Position numbers and translations under genes: made by a program. The notes under the pieces are model-generated. The model worked only from the letters and a program-made list of their open reading frames with translations, did not search any database and had not been told where the DNA came from. From Doris montereyensis (taxonomy: Eukaryota > Mollusca > Gastropoda > Nudibranchia > Dorididae), in contig JAXRKP010000059.1 of the NCBI GenBank assembly GCA_037039925.1, positions 135,333-199,332 on the forward strand: 64,000 bases of DNA. The letters run 5' to 3'. Shown here piece after piece: positions 13,574-26,741 of the stretch; the first letter of the stretch is position 1, and each line of letters opens with the position of its first letter.

Positions 13574-13577
<4 letters not shown>
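13424..13577 (+). repeat. Dispersed repeat family D, copy 1
   Basis: Contains CATATGCGGTGATCTCATGG, TGAATTAAGAAG, AGATAAACG and, at the 3' end, CTAACCGCCCACTGAAT. Related copies are at 19692-19815, 23540-23640 and 26742-26885, with a weaker one at 24778-24906. Confidence 0.65.
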
Positions 13578-13631
<54 letters not shown>

Positions 13632-13800
13632 GTAACAATAATAATAATAATAATAATAAAATAATAAAATAATAAAATAATAATAATAATAATAATAATA
13701 TAATAATCAGAAGAAGAAGAAGAAAATAAGAATAAGAATATAAGAATAATAAGAAAAATAAGAATAAGAATATAAGAATAATAAGAAAAATAATAACTTT
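13577..13800. repeat. (AAT)n array grading into AAGAAT/GAA repeats
   Basis: ATA units to about 13705, then GAAGAAGAAG and AAGAATAAGAATATAAG units. Confidence 0.95.
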
Positions 13801-13814
13801 GATTTGAATTTAGT

Positions 13815-14100
13815 TTTTACCCACACCCACAAATAAAATGATCTCTGGGGTTTTGGTAGGATCCTTAATTTTGGCCAGACAGCCCTGTAAACAGCCAACT
13901 AATCTTTAATATGCACAGAGTGTTGTGATCTGCACATGAGACTTTTTAATATTCATCCTACGATCTACCTATCTGGACCAGGGTAGGGGGGGAGATTTTG
14001 CTCGAAAAAACGAGAGAAATGTGTCAACCATTGGCGGGGCTCGAACCCACTACCTTTTGGTTGAGACCGACACCTTGCCTTTGGACCATCAAGTCCCCAG
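13815..14100 (-). mobile_element. SINE family A, copy 3 (full-length, inverted)
   Basis: On the minus strand it begins GGGGACTTGATGGTCCAAAG, has box B GGGTTCGAGCCC, then the CTGGTCCAGATAGGTAGATC, CACAACACTCTGTGCA and GGCTGTTTACAGGGC body and a GTGGGTAAA end. It matches 1478-1782 over its whole length. The GAA array starts exactly at its 5' end and an AAT array follows its 3' end. Confidence 0.85.
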
Positions 14101-14599
14101 AGGAAGAAAAAGGAGGAGAAGGAGGAGGAAGAAGAAGAAGAAGAAGAAGAAGAAGAAGAAGAAGAAGAAGAAGAAGAAGACGAAGAAGAAGACGAAGAAG
14201 AAGAAGAAGAAGAAGAAGAAGAAGAAGAAAGAAGAAGCAAAAGAAGAAGAAGAGAAAAGAAGAAGAAGAAAAGAAGAAGAAGAAGAAGAAGAAGAAGAAG
14301 AAGAAGAAGAAGAAGAAAGAAGAAAGAAGAAGAAGAAGAAGAAGAAGAAGAAGAAGAAGAAGAAGAAGAAGAAGAAGAAGAAGAAGAAGAAGAAGAAGAA
14401 GAAAAAGAAGAAGAAGAAGAAGAAGAAGAAGAAGAAGAAGAAGAAGAAGAAGAAGAAGAAGAAGAAGAAGAAGAAGAAGAAGAAGAAGAAGAAGAAGAAG
14501 AAGAAGAAGAAGAAGAAGAAGAAGAAGAAGAAGAAGAAGAAGAAGAAGAAGAAGAAGAAGAAGAAGAAGAAGAAGAAGAAGAAGAAGAAGAAGAAGAAA
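14101..14599. repeat. (GAA)n array of about 0.5 kb
   Basis: Nearly pure GAA on the plus strand with AAA and GAC interruptions, mostly in the first 200 bp; the last 190 bp are uninterrupted. Long Lys, Arg, Glu, Leu, Ser or Phe open frames here are artefacts. It is a purine/pyrimidine tract of the class that can form triplex DNA. Confidence 0.98.
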
Positions 14600-16843
14600 A
14601 CTTGATAACAAACAAACTTGATAAAGAAGATACAAACAACTTTTCACAAAACACCAAAACACTCATCTAATTCTAATACTTTTCAATTCTGTTTAGACAC
14701 GGTATATTTGTGATATGATGAATCATGTGATAACGTAGCCATTTAAATCGTATGTCCTTACAACCACACATGCCACACTGACAATACGACACAAAATAAG
14801 CAAACACAAATAAAGAGAAGAAAAAACGCATTGTCGTTAAATTTTTTAAAATCATTATATTTCTGACCATCCATAAATAATAATAATTAAAAAAAAAAGA
14901 AGCTTCCTGTTTGGACATTAAATAAAAAAAACTAAATGAAAACTAAAAATAATAATATACTTGTAACAGAATGCAAAAAACAAAAATAAAAACATTCTGC
15001 ACCTCTTCAACGGTGTTGGAAGAATGGGAAATAAGAACATCGGATTTGATGTACAAAATAATGCTGACAACTGAAAAGCAGAAACATAAACAAACTATTG
15101 CCCTTGCTTCAAGGTCAAATAAGTAGAATTGAAATTGTTTCTTCTTTTAAGTACCTTAACTGATGCAATACAAGCTGATGCAAAACAAGACTAGAAAAAA
15201 GACAAAATGGTTGGGTTTGGGAAGACAAATAATATACATGTAAAAAAAAATCCAACCCAGTACTTTACGAGGGAAAAAGAAAAAAAAACCTTACACAAAA
15301 AAAATTAAGTAGACATACACTGTGTAGTAGTAGTAAGGAAAGGAAAAAAACTAACTTAGTCAAAATTATGTTTCTTTGTAAAGAAGAAAAACAGTATAGT
15401 ATAATATAATAATAGAGAGAGTAAAGAATACAAGTTTATGAATAAGTTAGTACAAAATATTGAGATACCACTGCAGATTTGACTTGTGTTAGTTTTAGTT
15501 TTAACAACCCTACATCTACTTTTCAATTTTCCTGTTAATGTTAATTTCACACATGACTTTCAACTTCCATGTATATATTATAAACCAGATAAAAACATAA
15601 AAATTAACAAGTCCTGTTTTCTTTTCTTTCTTGAAAATCTTTTCCCTTCTTTTTTTTAATAACCTAATCTTAATGACAAGTTAATGTGTGTATTTGTAAG
15701 GGTGTGTGATTGCGTATGTCTGTAAATGAATGGTAGTGAAAGGAATGAGAAAGAATCTATGACACTTACAGAACCAGGAAAAAAGGGGGCGGGTGTAGGG
15801 GGGTGGGGAGATTTTGAGTTTTAGATGAATGGATCCTATTGATTCATAATCTACTACAACTCATGTTTTATTATTGACTCTTTCGCTGTTTCTCTTTTAT
15901 TTTACAACCAAATGTCTGCTGTAACTGCAAAATAATAAAACCGTAATACAGAAATAGACTTATTGCCCACACTGATTCTAACAGCATGTGGTTATGGATC
16001 TATTATGCTGTCTAATAAAAACGAAAAGGACTTACATACATGAACAAATATTTGTAGTAAGAAAAACAATACATTTTCAATGTCTAAATTAATATGACGT
16101 GTAAGACATATCACATTTAGAATTGAGCATAGATAACATTAAATTGCTTTTGATCTTCTGCATGCTGTCAATTGAATATCATAATAAAAAAGTAATCATA
16201 ATAATAATTATAATAATAACAATAATAATATTATTCATTAACTTTATAACAATAATAAATAAGCTTATTACTATTATTTAAAAAAATTAGTTTGGGCAGC
16301 CTTGATTGTGCTTATATCCGATGCTTATTTCATTGCCGATGCCTATATATCTAGATTGTCTTGATTGTCTTTATATATTACGTACTTACGAAATGTACAC
16401 ATGCAGTGTATGCAACCAAGCTTTTAAACATTTCAAGCCTTTTGTGAGTAATTTAACATTCAAAAAGTTCTGAAATTCACAATGAGGTAAAAAAAACGGG
16501 ATCCCTCTCACCCTCTATCCGGTGTCACTTCCATTGCTCTATAAATAGGCCTGCTATTCAAATCGAAATCATGACCGACAAAATGGCCCAGTTTCAGATT
16601 TGCATAGATCTACATGTATATCTAGATTCTATCTCGTCCGGTAAAATCACATTGATTGAAACATTAACGAACAAAAATCCCAATTTTTATCTAGATCTAA
16701 TATCAAAGTGAATCAAAGGCAGGAAAAGCAAAATAAAAGATCGACTAGATCTATATCAGCAAGCTCCTTAAAACTCATCATTTAAAAAACCTATCTATCA
16801 CTGTCACACTATCATCAGGCAGTAACTGCTGTAGCGGAATGTT
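14600..16843. other. AT-rich intergenic DNA
   Basis: Very A-rich on the plus strand, with many poly(A) runs. Short open frames on the minus strand (for example 14673-14918 and 15356-15550) show no domain. No gene or RNA is recognised. Confidence 0.55.
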
Positions 16844-16905
16844 TAGTGCTGTAGTGGGGCGATGGCCTAGATTCTAATGGTCATGGTTCGAGTCCTCTGG
16901 AAGAT
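16844..16905 (+). mobile_element. tRNA-like SINE head fragment
   Basis: GTAGTGGGGCGATGGCCTAG followed by CATGGTTCGAGTCC gives box A-like and box B-like blocks at near-tRNA spacing. No cloverleaf can be drawn, so a SINE remnant is likelier than a tRNA gene. Confidence 0.5.
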
Positions 16906-17234
16906 GTTAAAATTAACATGTATAATTTTTTCTTTGTTACATGTATTCTTCTTCTTCTTATACTTTTGGTTCTCCTAACCGCGCCGGTCTTGGTTTCGTT
17001 GTAATTTTTTTGCAAAATGTTAGCCATAATGATTTGACAACGTTGGTACGGTACACAACATTTTCTAGGGTTAACAGTTACATGTGCATTTCAATAGTCG
17101 TAGGACATAGGTCTATCTAGATATCTAGATATATTAAAGTTTATTATTCAACCCGAGGGTACAGACAAACAAATTAACGTACAGAAACATTTGATTTACA
17201 TTAATGTCTTAACCCGGCGACGTCGCGCGTCCAC

Positions 17235-17245
17235 AGCTAGTAATA

Positions 17246-17278
<33 letters not shown>

Positions 17279-17297
17279 TAATAATAATAATAATAAC

Positions 17298-17349
<52 letters not shown>

Positions 17350-17351
17350 GT

Positions 17352-17385
<34 letters not shown>

Positions 17386-17425
17386 TAATAATAATAGATT
17401 AATAGAAATAATAATAATAATTATT
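17235..17425. repeat. (AAT)n array
   Basis: AAT repeats with CAA, TTA and AGT interruptions. Confidence 0.96.
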
Positions 17426-17429
17426 AACT

Positions 17430-18779
17430 TAAATATGTATTCAAGCATGTGCAATTTTGTATCGGCAAAACTGGAATTGAATGTCACATTGACATATCGT
17501 GAGAAAAAGCAACAACATTTGAAAACTTAATTACAAAAGTGGGCGCATTACGTGTACCACAATAGCCTTTGACAAAAACCGTATTAATTCAATTTCTGCA
17601 TGAACAGGGTTAGCTTGGAAGGTGGTTGGTTTCTCATTTTTTTTAAATCAGTCATTAAGGAGGATATGTAGTGACATGCCAAAAAGCTTGAGAAGATATG
17701 TTTCCAAAATAAATCCTAAAAATAAACTCTCCCTGAACACAGCCATTGACGGCAGAACTCTTTTTCATGTCATTAATGAGTAATGTATTAATTAAAGGCA
17801 AAATGGCAAAATGTAACGCTTATACAGATTAAAGGAAGCATCATAGTATTGTTTCTATTTGCAGTCAATATCTGGGTATCTTTTTAACACGATATAATTG
17901 CATCGCAGCCGGTACACGCCTTCACTACTGCATGCATCATAATGCATGCCTGTACTTGGTTAAATAAGATAAGCATCAATGTTTAAATGAGACGCTTAAT
18001 GGCCTTTTCTTTTTATTCTCTTGAGGGTTGGGTTGTTGTTGTTTTTTTTGGGAGGGGGGGGGGTGGTGGTGACAATGTCTAACTTAATAGTAAAAGGATC
18101 ATAAAAATACACATTTAAAATCGAACCACTTACCATTTTGATAAGTTGCAGTTTTGATTGTTCTTCTTATGCATTCTTTAAGTAGGAGGAACATAATAAA
18201 TACAATACTACAGGAGCACTTTAACTTAAAGCGAGAAAACTAAAACAATGTACATACCATTATATTGAATTCCATGTGACCATCACCCAAACAAACACAC
18301 AGAAGAGATACACAGTACACACAAAGGCAAAAGATGTTAAAAAATAATGCACAGAAGAGATCAGCAAAGGCACATTGTTAATGTCAATGACTACTGTAAG
18401 CCTGTCAAAGAAGAAAGTAAAATGGCTTTGCTCATAAAGGTGGAAGTCACCAAAGTACTCATGACTTTGGGAGATATTTTGATTTTTTCCAAAACGGCAT
18501 TTTCCATGGCTATTAGTTTATAAGTTATAAGTAAGTGAATATTTTGCATACATATACAGTAAACAGCACATACAAATGATACATTTGGATCATGGAATTT
18601 TACACCAATCAGCATATGGACTGATTACTAGAGACAGCCAACCAGGAATTCACTTATAATATAATTCAGAGTAGCTATTAAATGCTTGCCCACTGGGACT
18701 AAATACTAATCTAACACAGTAACATTGTATGAGGAGAACATTTTGGCCATTTTGATTCCATCTCTCAGCAATGGGGGAA
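17430..18779. other. AT-rich intergenic DNA
   Basis: Unremarkable except for a G-rich run near 18046-18073. A 74-codon minus-strand frame at 18391-18615 has no recognisable feature. Confidence 0.55.
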
Positions 18780-19421
18780 TAGGTTGTAAAGAGGTCTATT
18801 AATCAAGCTATAATTTAAGAACAAGCCTAGCGTTGTACAGTAAAGAGGTGTATTAATCAAGCTCCAATTTAAGAACAAGCCTAGCATTGTACAATAAAGA
18901 GGTGTTTTAACCAAGCTCTCATTTAAGGACAAGCCTAAAGATGTGTATTAATCAGGCTCTCATTTAAGGACAAGCCTAGCATTGCAGTGCACAGTAAAGA
19001 GGTGTATTAACCAAGCTCTCATTTAAGGACAAGCCTAGCATTGTACAGTAAAGAGGTGTATTAACCAAGCTCTCATTTAAGGACAAACCTAGCATTGCAC
19101 AGTAAAGAGGTGTATTAACCAAGCTCTCATTTAAGGACAAGTCTAGCATTGTACAGTAAAGAGGTGTATTAACTAAGCTCTCATTTAAGGACAAGCCTAG
19201 CATTGCAGTGCACAGTAAAGAGGTGTATTAACCAAGCTCTCATTTAAGGACAAGTCTAGCATTGTACAGTAAAGAGGTGTATTAACCAAGCTCTCGTTTA
19301 AGGCCAAGTCTAGCATTGTACAGTAAAGAGGTGTATTAACCAAGCTCTCATTTAAGGACAAGCCTAGCATTGTACAGTAAAGAGGTGTATTAACCAAGCT
19401 CTCATTTAAGGACAAGCCTGG
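18780..19421. repeat. 54-bp minisatellite, about eleven units
   Basis: The unit contains AGTAAAGAGGTGTATTAACC, AAGCTCTCATTTAAGGACAA and GCCTAGCATTGTAC. Two units carry an extra CAGTG (near 18985 and 19205). The first two or three units are more diverged. Since 54 is divisible by 3, the minus strand stays open with an 18-residue period (LSLNESLVNTPLYCTMLG). No flanking coding evidence supports translation. Confidence 0.93.
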
Positions 19422-19691
19422 TTGTAGTCACGCCAACGGTGTAACACTAACAGTACCAGTCATCCACGGATGGATCGTCTGTCACAAACGAGAAAAAAAT
19501 CCATTGAGTGAGAGTTCAGGTGAGATATACATGTAGGTGGTGATTGAGCCCCCTCTCTTGGAAATACCATCATATAAAGGCCATCAGTTTACATGAATGA
19601 ACTGCCCTTTAGTGTGAATGACAATCTCTGACCAATTTCTTCCTGTGACCAGTTACAATAACAGTTACAAAGATTTGTTTTTGATTGCTTG

Positions 19692-19815
19692 ACTGCAATT
19701 ATCCCCTTCCACCATTTGCGGTGATTTCAGGGTGAAATAGGAGGAAACAGCAAGATGAAAGAAGGCATGTGAAAAAACGAAAGGAAAAAAAATAGGACCT
19801 ACCAGTAGTCAACCC
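19692..19815 (+). repeat. Dispersed repeat family D, copy 2
   Basis: CACCATTTGCGGTGATTTCA, GGGTGAAATAGGAGGAAACA, GCAAGATGAAAGA and a 3' AGTCAACCCC end match the copies at 23540 and 26820. Confidence 0.7.
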
Positions 19816-22420
19816 CAATTACAAAGATAAAGTGAAGTATAGTATGAATGATTACTTTATGACGAGTTTGCATACACAGACACTTTCCGTGTGACTCAGA
19901 CTGTGATAATTGAAGGGGTCAGTTCAATAGTACCTACGTGAAAAACGAGACAGAGATAATCCTACTAATCCTAGGGAATAAATGGAAATCATTCTTCCTG
20001 AAAAGTGTGAAATTGTAATAATGAAAATACATCACGTTTTCAGACGTTTGAAACTTGGAATTCCCAACGCCAACAGTGCCAAAGTCCATGTTTTTTTGTG
20101 TGCATTTTTCTCTAAATGACGTAATTGTGATTTAAGCACACTATTGAAATGACCCCTTAAATTATAAACGATCACCACATCTTAATGATCAATATACCGA
20201 TAGCTAAAATTTTGTAAGAATATTCAAAATCTTTGTAAATTTGGCAAATGTCTCATTTTGCAAATAAACTCTTGTTCATATGATATAACATAATAATATA
20301 CAGATCTATATGAACAGCTCAGTCCACCAAGACTTTGAGTGGAGATTGTTCTGCTCATGTGACTATCCATTCTGATATAATTCCAGAGGCAATTTGTATT
20401 ACATGTAGTGCAATAATAATTAATAATAAAAAAAGCTCACAAGCATTAGAGAACATCATTATATAAATACAAACAAAGAATATGAATATCAATGGCATCC
20501 TTTGGAAAATACTCAAAATAATTCTTTAAAATTATGTCAATAACTTTGTGATAAACAAAGCACTTGTTCTTTTTTAACAGAAAATTAAAAGGACATTCCT
20601 TCAATCCAAAAAAAATAGTATAGTACACAGCCAGTAAAGAAAAAAGTCTGATACAATTTGTCTGCATACATACACATGCATACAAAGGCAAATGAAGACC
20701 TAGGACATCATTTTTTCTTCAGCTTGTTCACATGCTCCCCCAACGTGACCCTACATTATCAGAATCAAAGCTTACATCCCAACTTCTACATCAATATGTC
20801 TCCCTATCGGGTTCAAAGGTTATGAAAAACTAAAACAGGTACGATTTGTCTACCAATATATGTACTATCACTTTTTCGCATTTCAGTAGGCCATGCTTAA
20901 CTTCTTTTAGCTGGTTTAATCACAAACCAATCAGTTAATTGGACTTGTTGAAAGTAAAATGAACTTCGTTAAACTAAAAGTGAAAGGACATTTTCTAAAA
21001 AAATAAAAAGTGCCACCAATGCAAAAAAACCCCAAAACAACCCCAACCCAAACAACATACAACAAAAAATCCACAAAATCCAACATATGTATATATCCAA
21101 CTCAAAATCCCTAATTTATGTCAAATAAAATGACAACTGACATTTTTATTTCAGCAAAGACTCGACAAATCTTTAAACATTCAGTTATCTTATATGAGAT
21201 TTCCCTCTGACGACATCAAAACAAGATTTGGTTTAAATCTATATGAAACGTGAATGTTAAAGAGACAGAAAAACAAAATAAGAATCTATTGACACTTCTG
21301 TGCTCCCTGTCCGGATCATTTCTCTCTAAACTATACAACTATTACAAATGTAAAAAATAAATATGTACATTGTGTGTGAAAATAGTCTGGTAAATGACTG
21401 TCATATTTTCAATGAAACATAGAAATTGAAAAACATTAAAAAGCACAAAAATAAATCTTTGTCAGTATTTACGGTTTGCCGGAGAAAAAAAAAACGATAT
21501 TCATTTGCCAACAGAAAGTTTCAGTCAATGAAAGTAATCTGAGTAGATCTGTTAGCATTTTCAATTTGAGAAGAAAACAAAGAATTAGAAACTAAAAAGT
21601 GAATAGCAAAATACAGAAGTAATGTAATCCCCACCCAACTCCTCCTTCTTCCTCTTATCAATCTTTTTTAACCTCCCCCGATAAAATCAGTAAACAAAAC
21701 AAAAAAAAGATTCCCTGTTAAGGATGCAGATACTTTTGGTTGATGTTCACCTTACTAGAAAAATCATTATCATGTGATAGTCGAAGATCTCCAAAATTCT
21801 GTCTCAACCTCAATGTTTAAATTTGGCCGAGCCATTGTAAAAAGTAGCTTAAATATCAATACATGTATTTAAACAAAAGCTGAAGTGGGTTGATAAACAG
21901 CTTGAAAAAAACCCACATGTTAATGCAAGTGCAAGTATCACCAACTTCCCTCTATATCTTGCTATGCATGACAGTGACAAAACAGCTTTGTATTAATGAC
22001 AATGTGGTATAATGTACAATCTCCTGCCCCATAAATCATCATGAAAAATATATATACATATATGTATAATGTTTTTGATCTAAATTTAAGAAAAGAAAAA
22101 GTCATACAAATTCTGAGAGAATATGTTGAGTAATTTTCAGCACAGATTTGAAATGTAACTTCTTTTCATTCAAAACAAGTAAAAAAATGAATAACAATAC
22201 TTGAATTACTTGACTCCAAATGTAACAAATGGCAAAAAGGATTGGAATGTCTAATTTATAAAATCAAAAACCAAAACAAGAAAACATATCAAATGGCAGG
22301 TTGGTAGGGGTAGCGGAGGGGGTGGGGGTGGGGGTGGGTGGGTGTGGCGTTAGGGCATTAAAACAAGCCCTTTTATAAAAATAAGTTTGACATTTAGTAA
22401 AATTTCCTGTGATAGTGAGT
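19816..22420. other. AT-rich intergenic DNA
   Basis: No gene recognised. It contains A-rich stretches and a GGTGGGGGTGGGGGTGGGTG run at about 22320-22340, a possible G-quadruplex sequence. Confidence 0.5.
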
Positions 22421-22639
22421 AAGTCAAGTTCCTTCAAGGCCCTTCAGGCCTATAGAGCCGGAGCATATCCCGGTTTCTATAGCGTGAAGTGGAACAGTTG
22501 ACAATAATCACCTCCTGGCCAGACCGCTAGTCTGACGCAGGATTTTACTCCTAAGCTAGTGCTTGTACCCCTTTTGCACCTGGGTAGAGTGGGGAAAATG
22601 TATGGTATTAATAATTATTGTTAAGTGTCTTTCCCAAGG
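22421..22639 (-). mobile_element. SINE family B, copy 2 (inverted)
   Basis: Reverse complement of 9838-10043: AAGTCAAGTTCCTTCAAGGC, TATAGAGCCGGAGCATATCC, CACCTCCTGGCCAGACCGCT, GAGTGGGGAAAATG and AAGTGTCTTTCCCAAGG. A short insertion or divergence lies near 22600-22620. Confidence 0.83.
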
Positions 22640-22770
22640 TTTGATAGTCAGGCAAAACTTAAAACAAAAAAAACCCCAAAACATGGGTAGAACTAGAAAA
22701 ACCTTACAGCATAATCATAACATGATTCAATTACAGAATGTGATGAGTAATGACATGAAATAATACATGT

Positions 22771-23088
22771 GTGGTTAGCTTATTTGGTAGTGCGCTCTCT
22801 CCTCATGGTCAGGTCATGTGTGCCCATGTGGAGGCTGTAGTTGTAGGTTCAATTTCATTTGACGGCCGAAAAATTGTTTACGTCAATTCCTTTGTATTTG
22901 TCTAGTCTTGGTTCCTATGGGGTTTCAATATAATTTCATGTTTGTATTTGTCTAGTCTTGGTTCCATAGGGTTTCAATATAATTTCATGTTTGTATTTGT
23001 CTAGTCTTGGTTCCTATGGGGTTTCAATATAATTTTATGTCATTGTTCATCGCCACTGTCAACATGCCCTTACCTCACTTGCGGAGTC
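22771..23088 (+). mobile_element. tRNA-derived SINE, family C, with triplicated tail
   Basis: The head GTGGTTAGCTTATTTGGTAG and GTAGGTTCAATTTC look tRNA-like. The tail unit GTATTTGTCTAGTCTTGGTT CC...GGGTTTCAATATAATTTCATG is repeated three times (about 22890-23040, period about 49 bp) before the CATGCCCTTACCTCAC end. The same tail occurs in the fold-back pair at 51730-52060. Confidence 0.72.
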
Positions 23089-23539
23089 CATGAAGGATGA
23101 CATTATGCTGCTTTCCATATCTTCGTTTAAAAGCTAATGGTAACTAAAAGAGAACCTGGAATTTTCCGACTCGCTTTATTTACAAAGAAGCAAAACAAAT
23201 TCGGAAAGTCATTACAATCTTTTCAAAGCTTATGAGTATGACACAAAAGTGACAATGGCATACTAAATGCACTACATGTTCACTATCAAATACTATGTAC
23301 AGATCAAGAGACAACAGGTACTTTCAACTCAACAGCAGTTTTTGTCAACAAAAATACATCGTGCTCATTGAGTACGTACATATATGGATATAATATATTA
23401 ATAATATCAGTGATGATTGCAAAAACAGACGAGAGTACCGCAGTTCAATCGATAAAGAACAAAAATGCGCTTTGAGCATCACATTATTCTTCTACCTTGA
23501 TGATACTACATTGACGTACTTCCATGCCTGATTGAGTGA

Positions 23540-23640
23540 AATTTACCCCGTCCACCATATGCAGCGATTTCAGGGTGTATCAAGAGGAAACAGCAAGATG
23601 AAAGAGTGAATGTAGCACCTGTCAACTACCCACCTACTTT
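23540..23640 (+). repeat. Dispersed repeat family D, copy 3
   Basis: GTCCACCATATGCAGCGATT, TCAGGGTGTATCAAGAGGAA, ACAGCAAGATGAAAGAG, then ACCTGTCAACTACCCACC. Confidence 0.7.
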
Positions 23641-26600
23641 TATGCATATCTTTACACCCCTGGAGGAAGTTTTCTCTGAGCTCCAGTCCAATTTTTCTTC
23701 TTTAAATAAAGTTGAAGACATGATGACCCAACAGACAAATTACCCAAATTACCGGTAGAAGGAAAAAAAGAATAACAAAATTTAAAAATAAGGTTTGGAC
23801 ACAATAGACTTTTAAGTCAATAGATTTAACTGTAAAGATTTTAAAGACAGATTTTATCAAAGAAGAACAAGAAGAAAAAACACAGAAATTAGAGGTGCAA
23901 CTACGAGTGAATAATAAAAAAAAATGCGCTAAAAAAGTAAATGACAAAACATTATGATAAATAATCTATAGAAAACATTCACAAATTCTCCTGCTTGAAA
24001 CGTCATGTTTATAGGCATCCCAAAAAAATCCCCAACATAATTGCTGTGTATGGTTATTTGTTACCAATTTTAAATTTCTTGTGTAAAAAAAATGCCCATC
24101 TGAAGGTTTAGTGTGCATCTGGCTACAAAGCTCACTTTACTATTATTATGCAATCAAAGATTAATATTAAAAGAGTTTTGTTTAAATGACACTAAAAGGT
24201 TTTAGTTGTAGATAATATCAGGCTATCGTAGACAGGCATTCTTTCTTTACTATTATGCAAATGAAACACATAAGTGCATAGCTGCCAACCTTTTCAAATG
24301 GGAAAACAGACTCTGACCGTGCAAACTTTTCCTAGCCTGCATGAAGACCCGTAATATTCCAGAAAACATTGATAATGTAATTAACCCCCCTATAACGTAA
24401 ATAACAAAAAGTCTGCCCATCGCTGGCCTTTCTGGTGAAGTGTGCTAGTAGTTTTGTAATCTCAGAATGGCATCTTCAGACTTTCATCTCCATCTCTCTG
24501 AGTCTCTGCCGTTCACTATGGGTTTCTTGAAAAATTTGCCTCTCATGTGTACTTTTCAATGTAAAAACAGATTTACGGACTCATAGAAAAAAAAACATGC
24601 TAGATATGATTTTTAATTTTTACGTACTGGCTGGCCTATCATTAATGGATATCTTGGGTCACAGAACATGTGATGTATACTGTGATTTGTTGCAGCAAAA
24701 ATCATTTGTGCTTTTAGGGGAGGAATGATAAGAACAGATTTTATTAACTTAAATTAATGTCTGACACATCTGAAGTACATTGTTTATGGAGGAATCGGCA
24801 AGACTGAAAGACACATGTTAAGAATTAAAGGAGAGAAGTGCTTCAAATTTCAAGTAGGATTAACATTACAAGTTAGGATTAGGAGCATCTGTTAACTGCC
24901 CACTATAAATGCTACAACAAGTACAGAGATAAAAATAAGTTGAAATTCAACAAATTTGATGAAAGACCATGCATTTCTCATTTCCACTCTCATCTTTTAA
25001 GTTCACAAGATAATCATCACAGATGATGTAAATGTACATTTCATGGGATATATTGTCTGCCAAAAAGTTATCTTTGTCAAGCATTCAACATAATTCACAT
25101 TTGATGACTAGGTATGAATAGAACTACAACAAAAATGACAACCAAAATCTAGGCAGGGAAATGAATGTGTATCAGAAGATGTTTCCTGTAAACTGCAAAA
25201 TAATAGCTACCAGCATTTTCAGAAGATGAAGGCATGATCAAAGATTTTTTTATGAGTGTGTTAAATGCTAAAGTAAAAAGCTTTTGATATTAAAACTGAG
25301 GTTGCTAATTTCCAGCACCCAACAATGTTGATGGCATCAATTTAATCCCAATCAACTAATAGAGAATACAGTTCATAGAGTATAATTTAAGTCAAAGCAA
25401 CATGTCTTGAATCATTTTTTCTTGACATGGCAATTGGGCAAGAGCAAACAAGGTAACAGTGACAGGATACAGATATATATATATATTCAACAGTAAGAAA
25501 AATAATGCGTTTGAAGATAAAATTTCCATTATGAGACCAAGGTCAGAGTAAAAGCCAAAATAATATCAATTCATTACTCAAAATTTAAAGTTAAGGGTAT
25601 TTGAGTTGCATTACAATTTTGGCAGAATAGAAAAGGTTACTAAAGTAAGGAAAGACACATACATGAGAAACGTTATGTAATGTTGAATACTAGGTGAAGC
25701 TTAAAATTTTGTCATGCTAAAAAAAAATAATCCCTCCCAAGCACTGTCTTTGAAAAGAAACATATTTGTCTTGTCTTTCAACTAACAAACCAACAGTTTC
25801 ATGGTAACTGCTACGCTAAAATGATCCTTTTTACATCAAGCGTATAGTATAATATATATATACCAGGTATGGTGGATGCTGTAAGGAATTCAGACATCAG
25901 TTCGCTAACATTTTGCTACACTTACGAACAAAGTCAATCCTTTCATTTTGATTAGATATCATCACAGCAATATGGAAAAGAATAATGTTTATCCTTGTTG
26001 TATACCCCTTGATTGACATAGGACAGGGGTTCCCAACCTTTTTATGATCTGGTAAAATGTTATTGTTATATCATAAATGTTCTTGCATTCCCTACAAAAC
26101 TAATATATCTCATATGAACATGAAGAAAGCAATTGATACTTAAGTTGAGCAACAACGTTTCACACCCTCTAGTCTAAAGGGTCATTTATCTCACACCTAT
26201 AGGAACCCCTGACAAAGAAGAATAAAAGAGAGCACATCGGATACAATCTCTTAAGCTAAATAAAGCCATGAGCACTGCAGTTCAATGAAAACACTGAGTC
26301 GCCTGGGATTCAAATTCAATGGCAGATAGTGAGATACATTTCTACCACATGGTGATGGTCAACAAAAGACATAATAAATAATAAACAAAATTTAAAAGAA
26401 AGAAATTCTTGAAGGTAAAAGGGAAATAGTCTCAACTTTATAAACATTTTTCGTCAGATCAAGAACAATTCCTGTGTCATTCCCAACTACAGTATTCGCT
26501 GGATAAACGCACGGGAAAAAAAGCGTGCTTTTACGCATACCGCGTGTTTATGAAAACTTCTATATATAGTAAAAATTTGGTCAGCAGATGTAGGTGTGTG

Positions 26601-26741
26601 TTTATGCAAAGTACTACTGTATAATAAAAGTGATTTAAATTATGCTCTTCTGAATAAGACAATACTTTAATTGTTTGTAAAGAAATAGGTCTATTATATT
26701 TTATTGAATTGATACAAGAGAAGTTTGTTTCATTGGAAATT
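23641..26741. other. AT-rich intergenic DNA
   Basis: No gene recognised. Short frames on the minus strand (23702-23947) lack motifs. A weak family D-like piece lies at 24778-24906, ending GTTAACTGCCCACTATAAAT. Confidence 0.5.

Noticed and set aside
13965..14666. Open frames of about 200 codons over the GAA array
   Set aside because: Same reason: homopolymeric Ser, Leu, Lys or Arg from GAA, continuing into a SINE.
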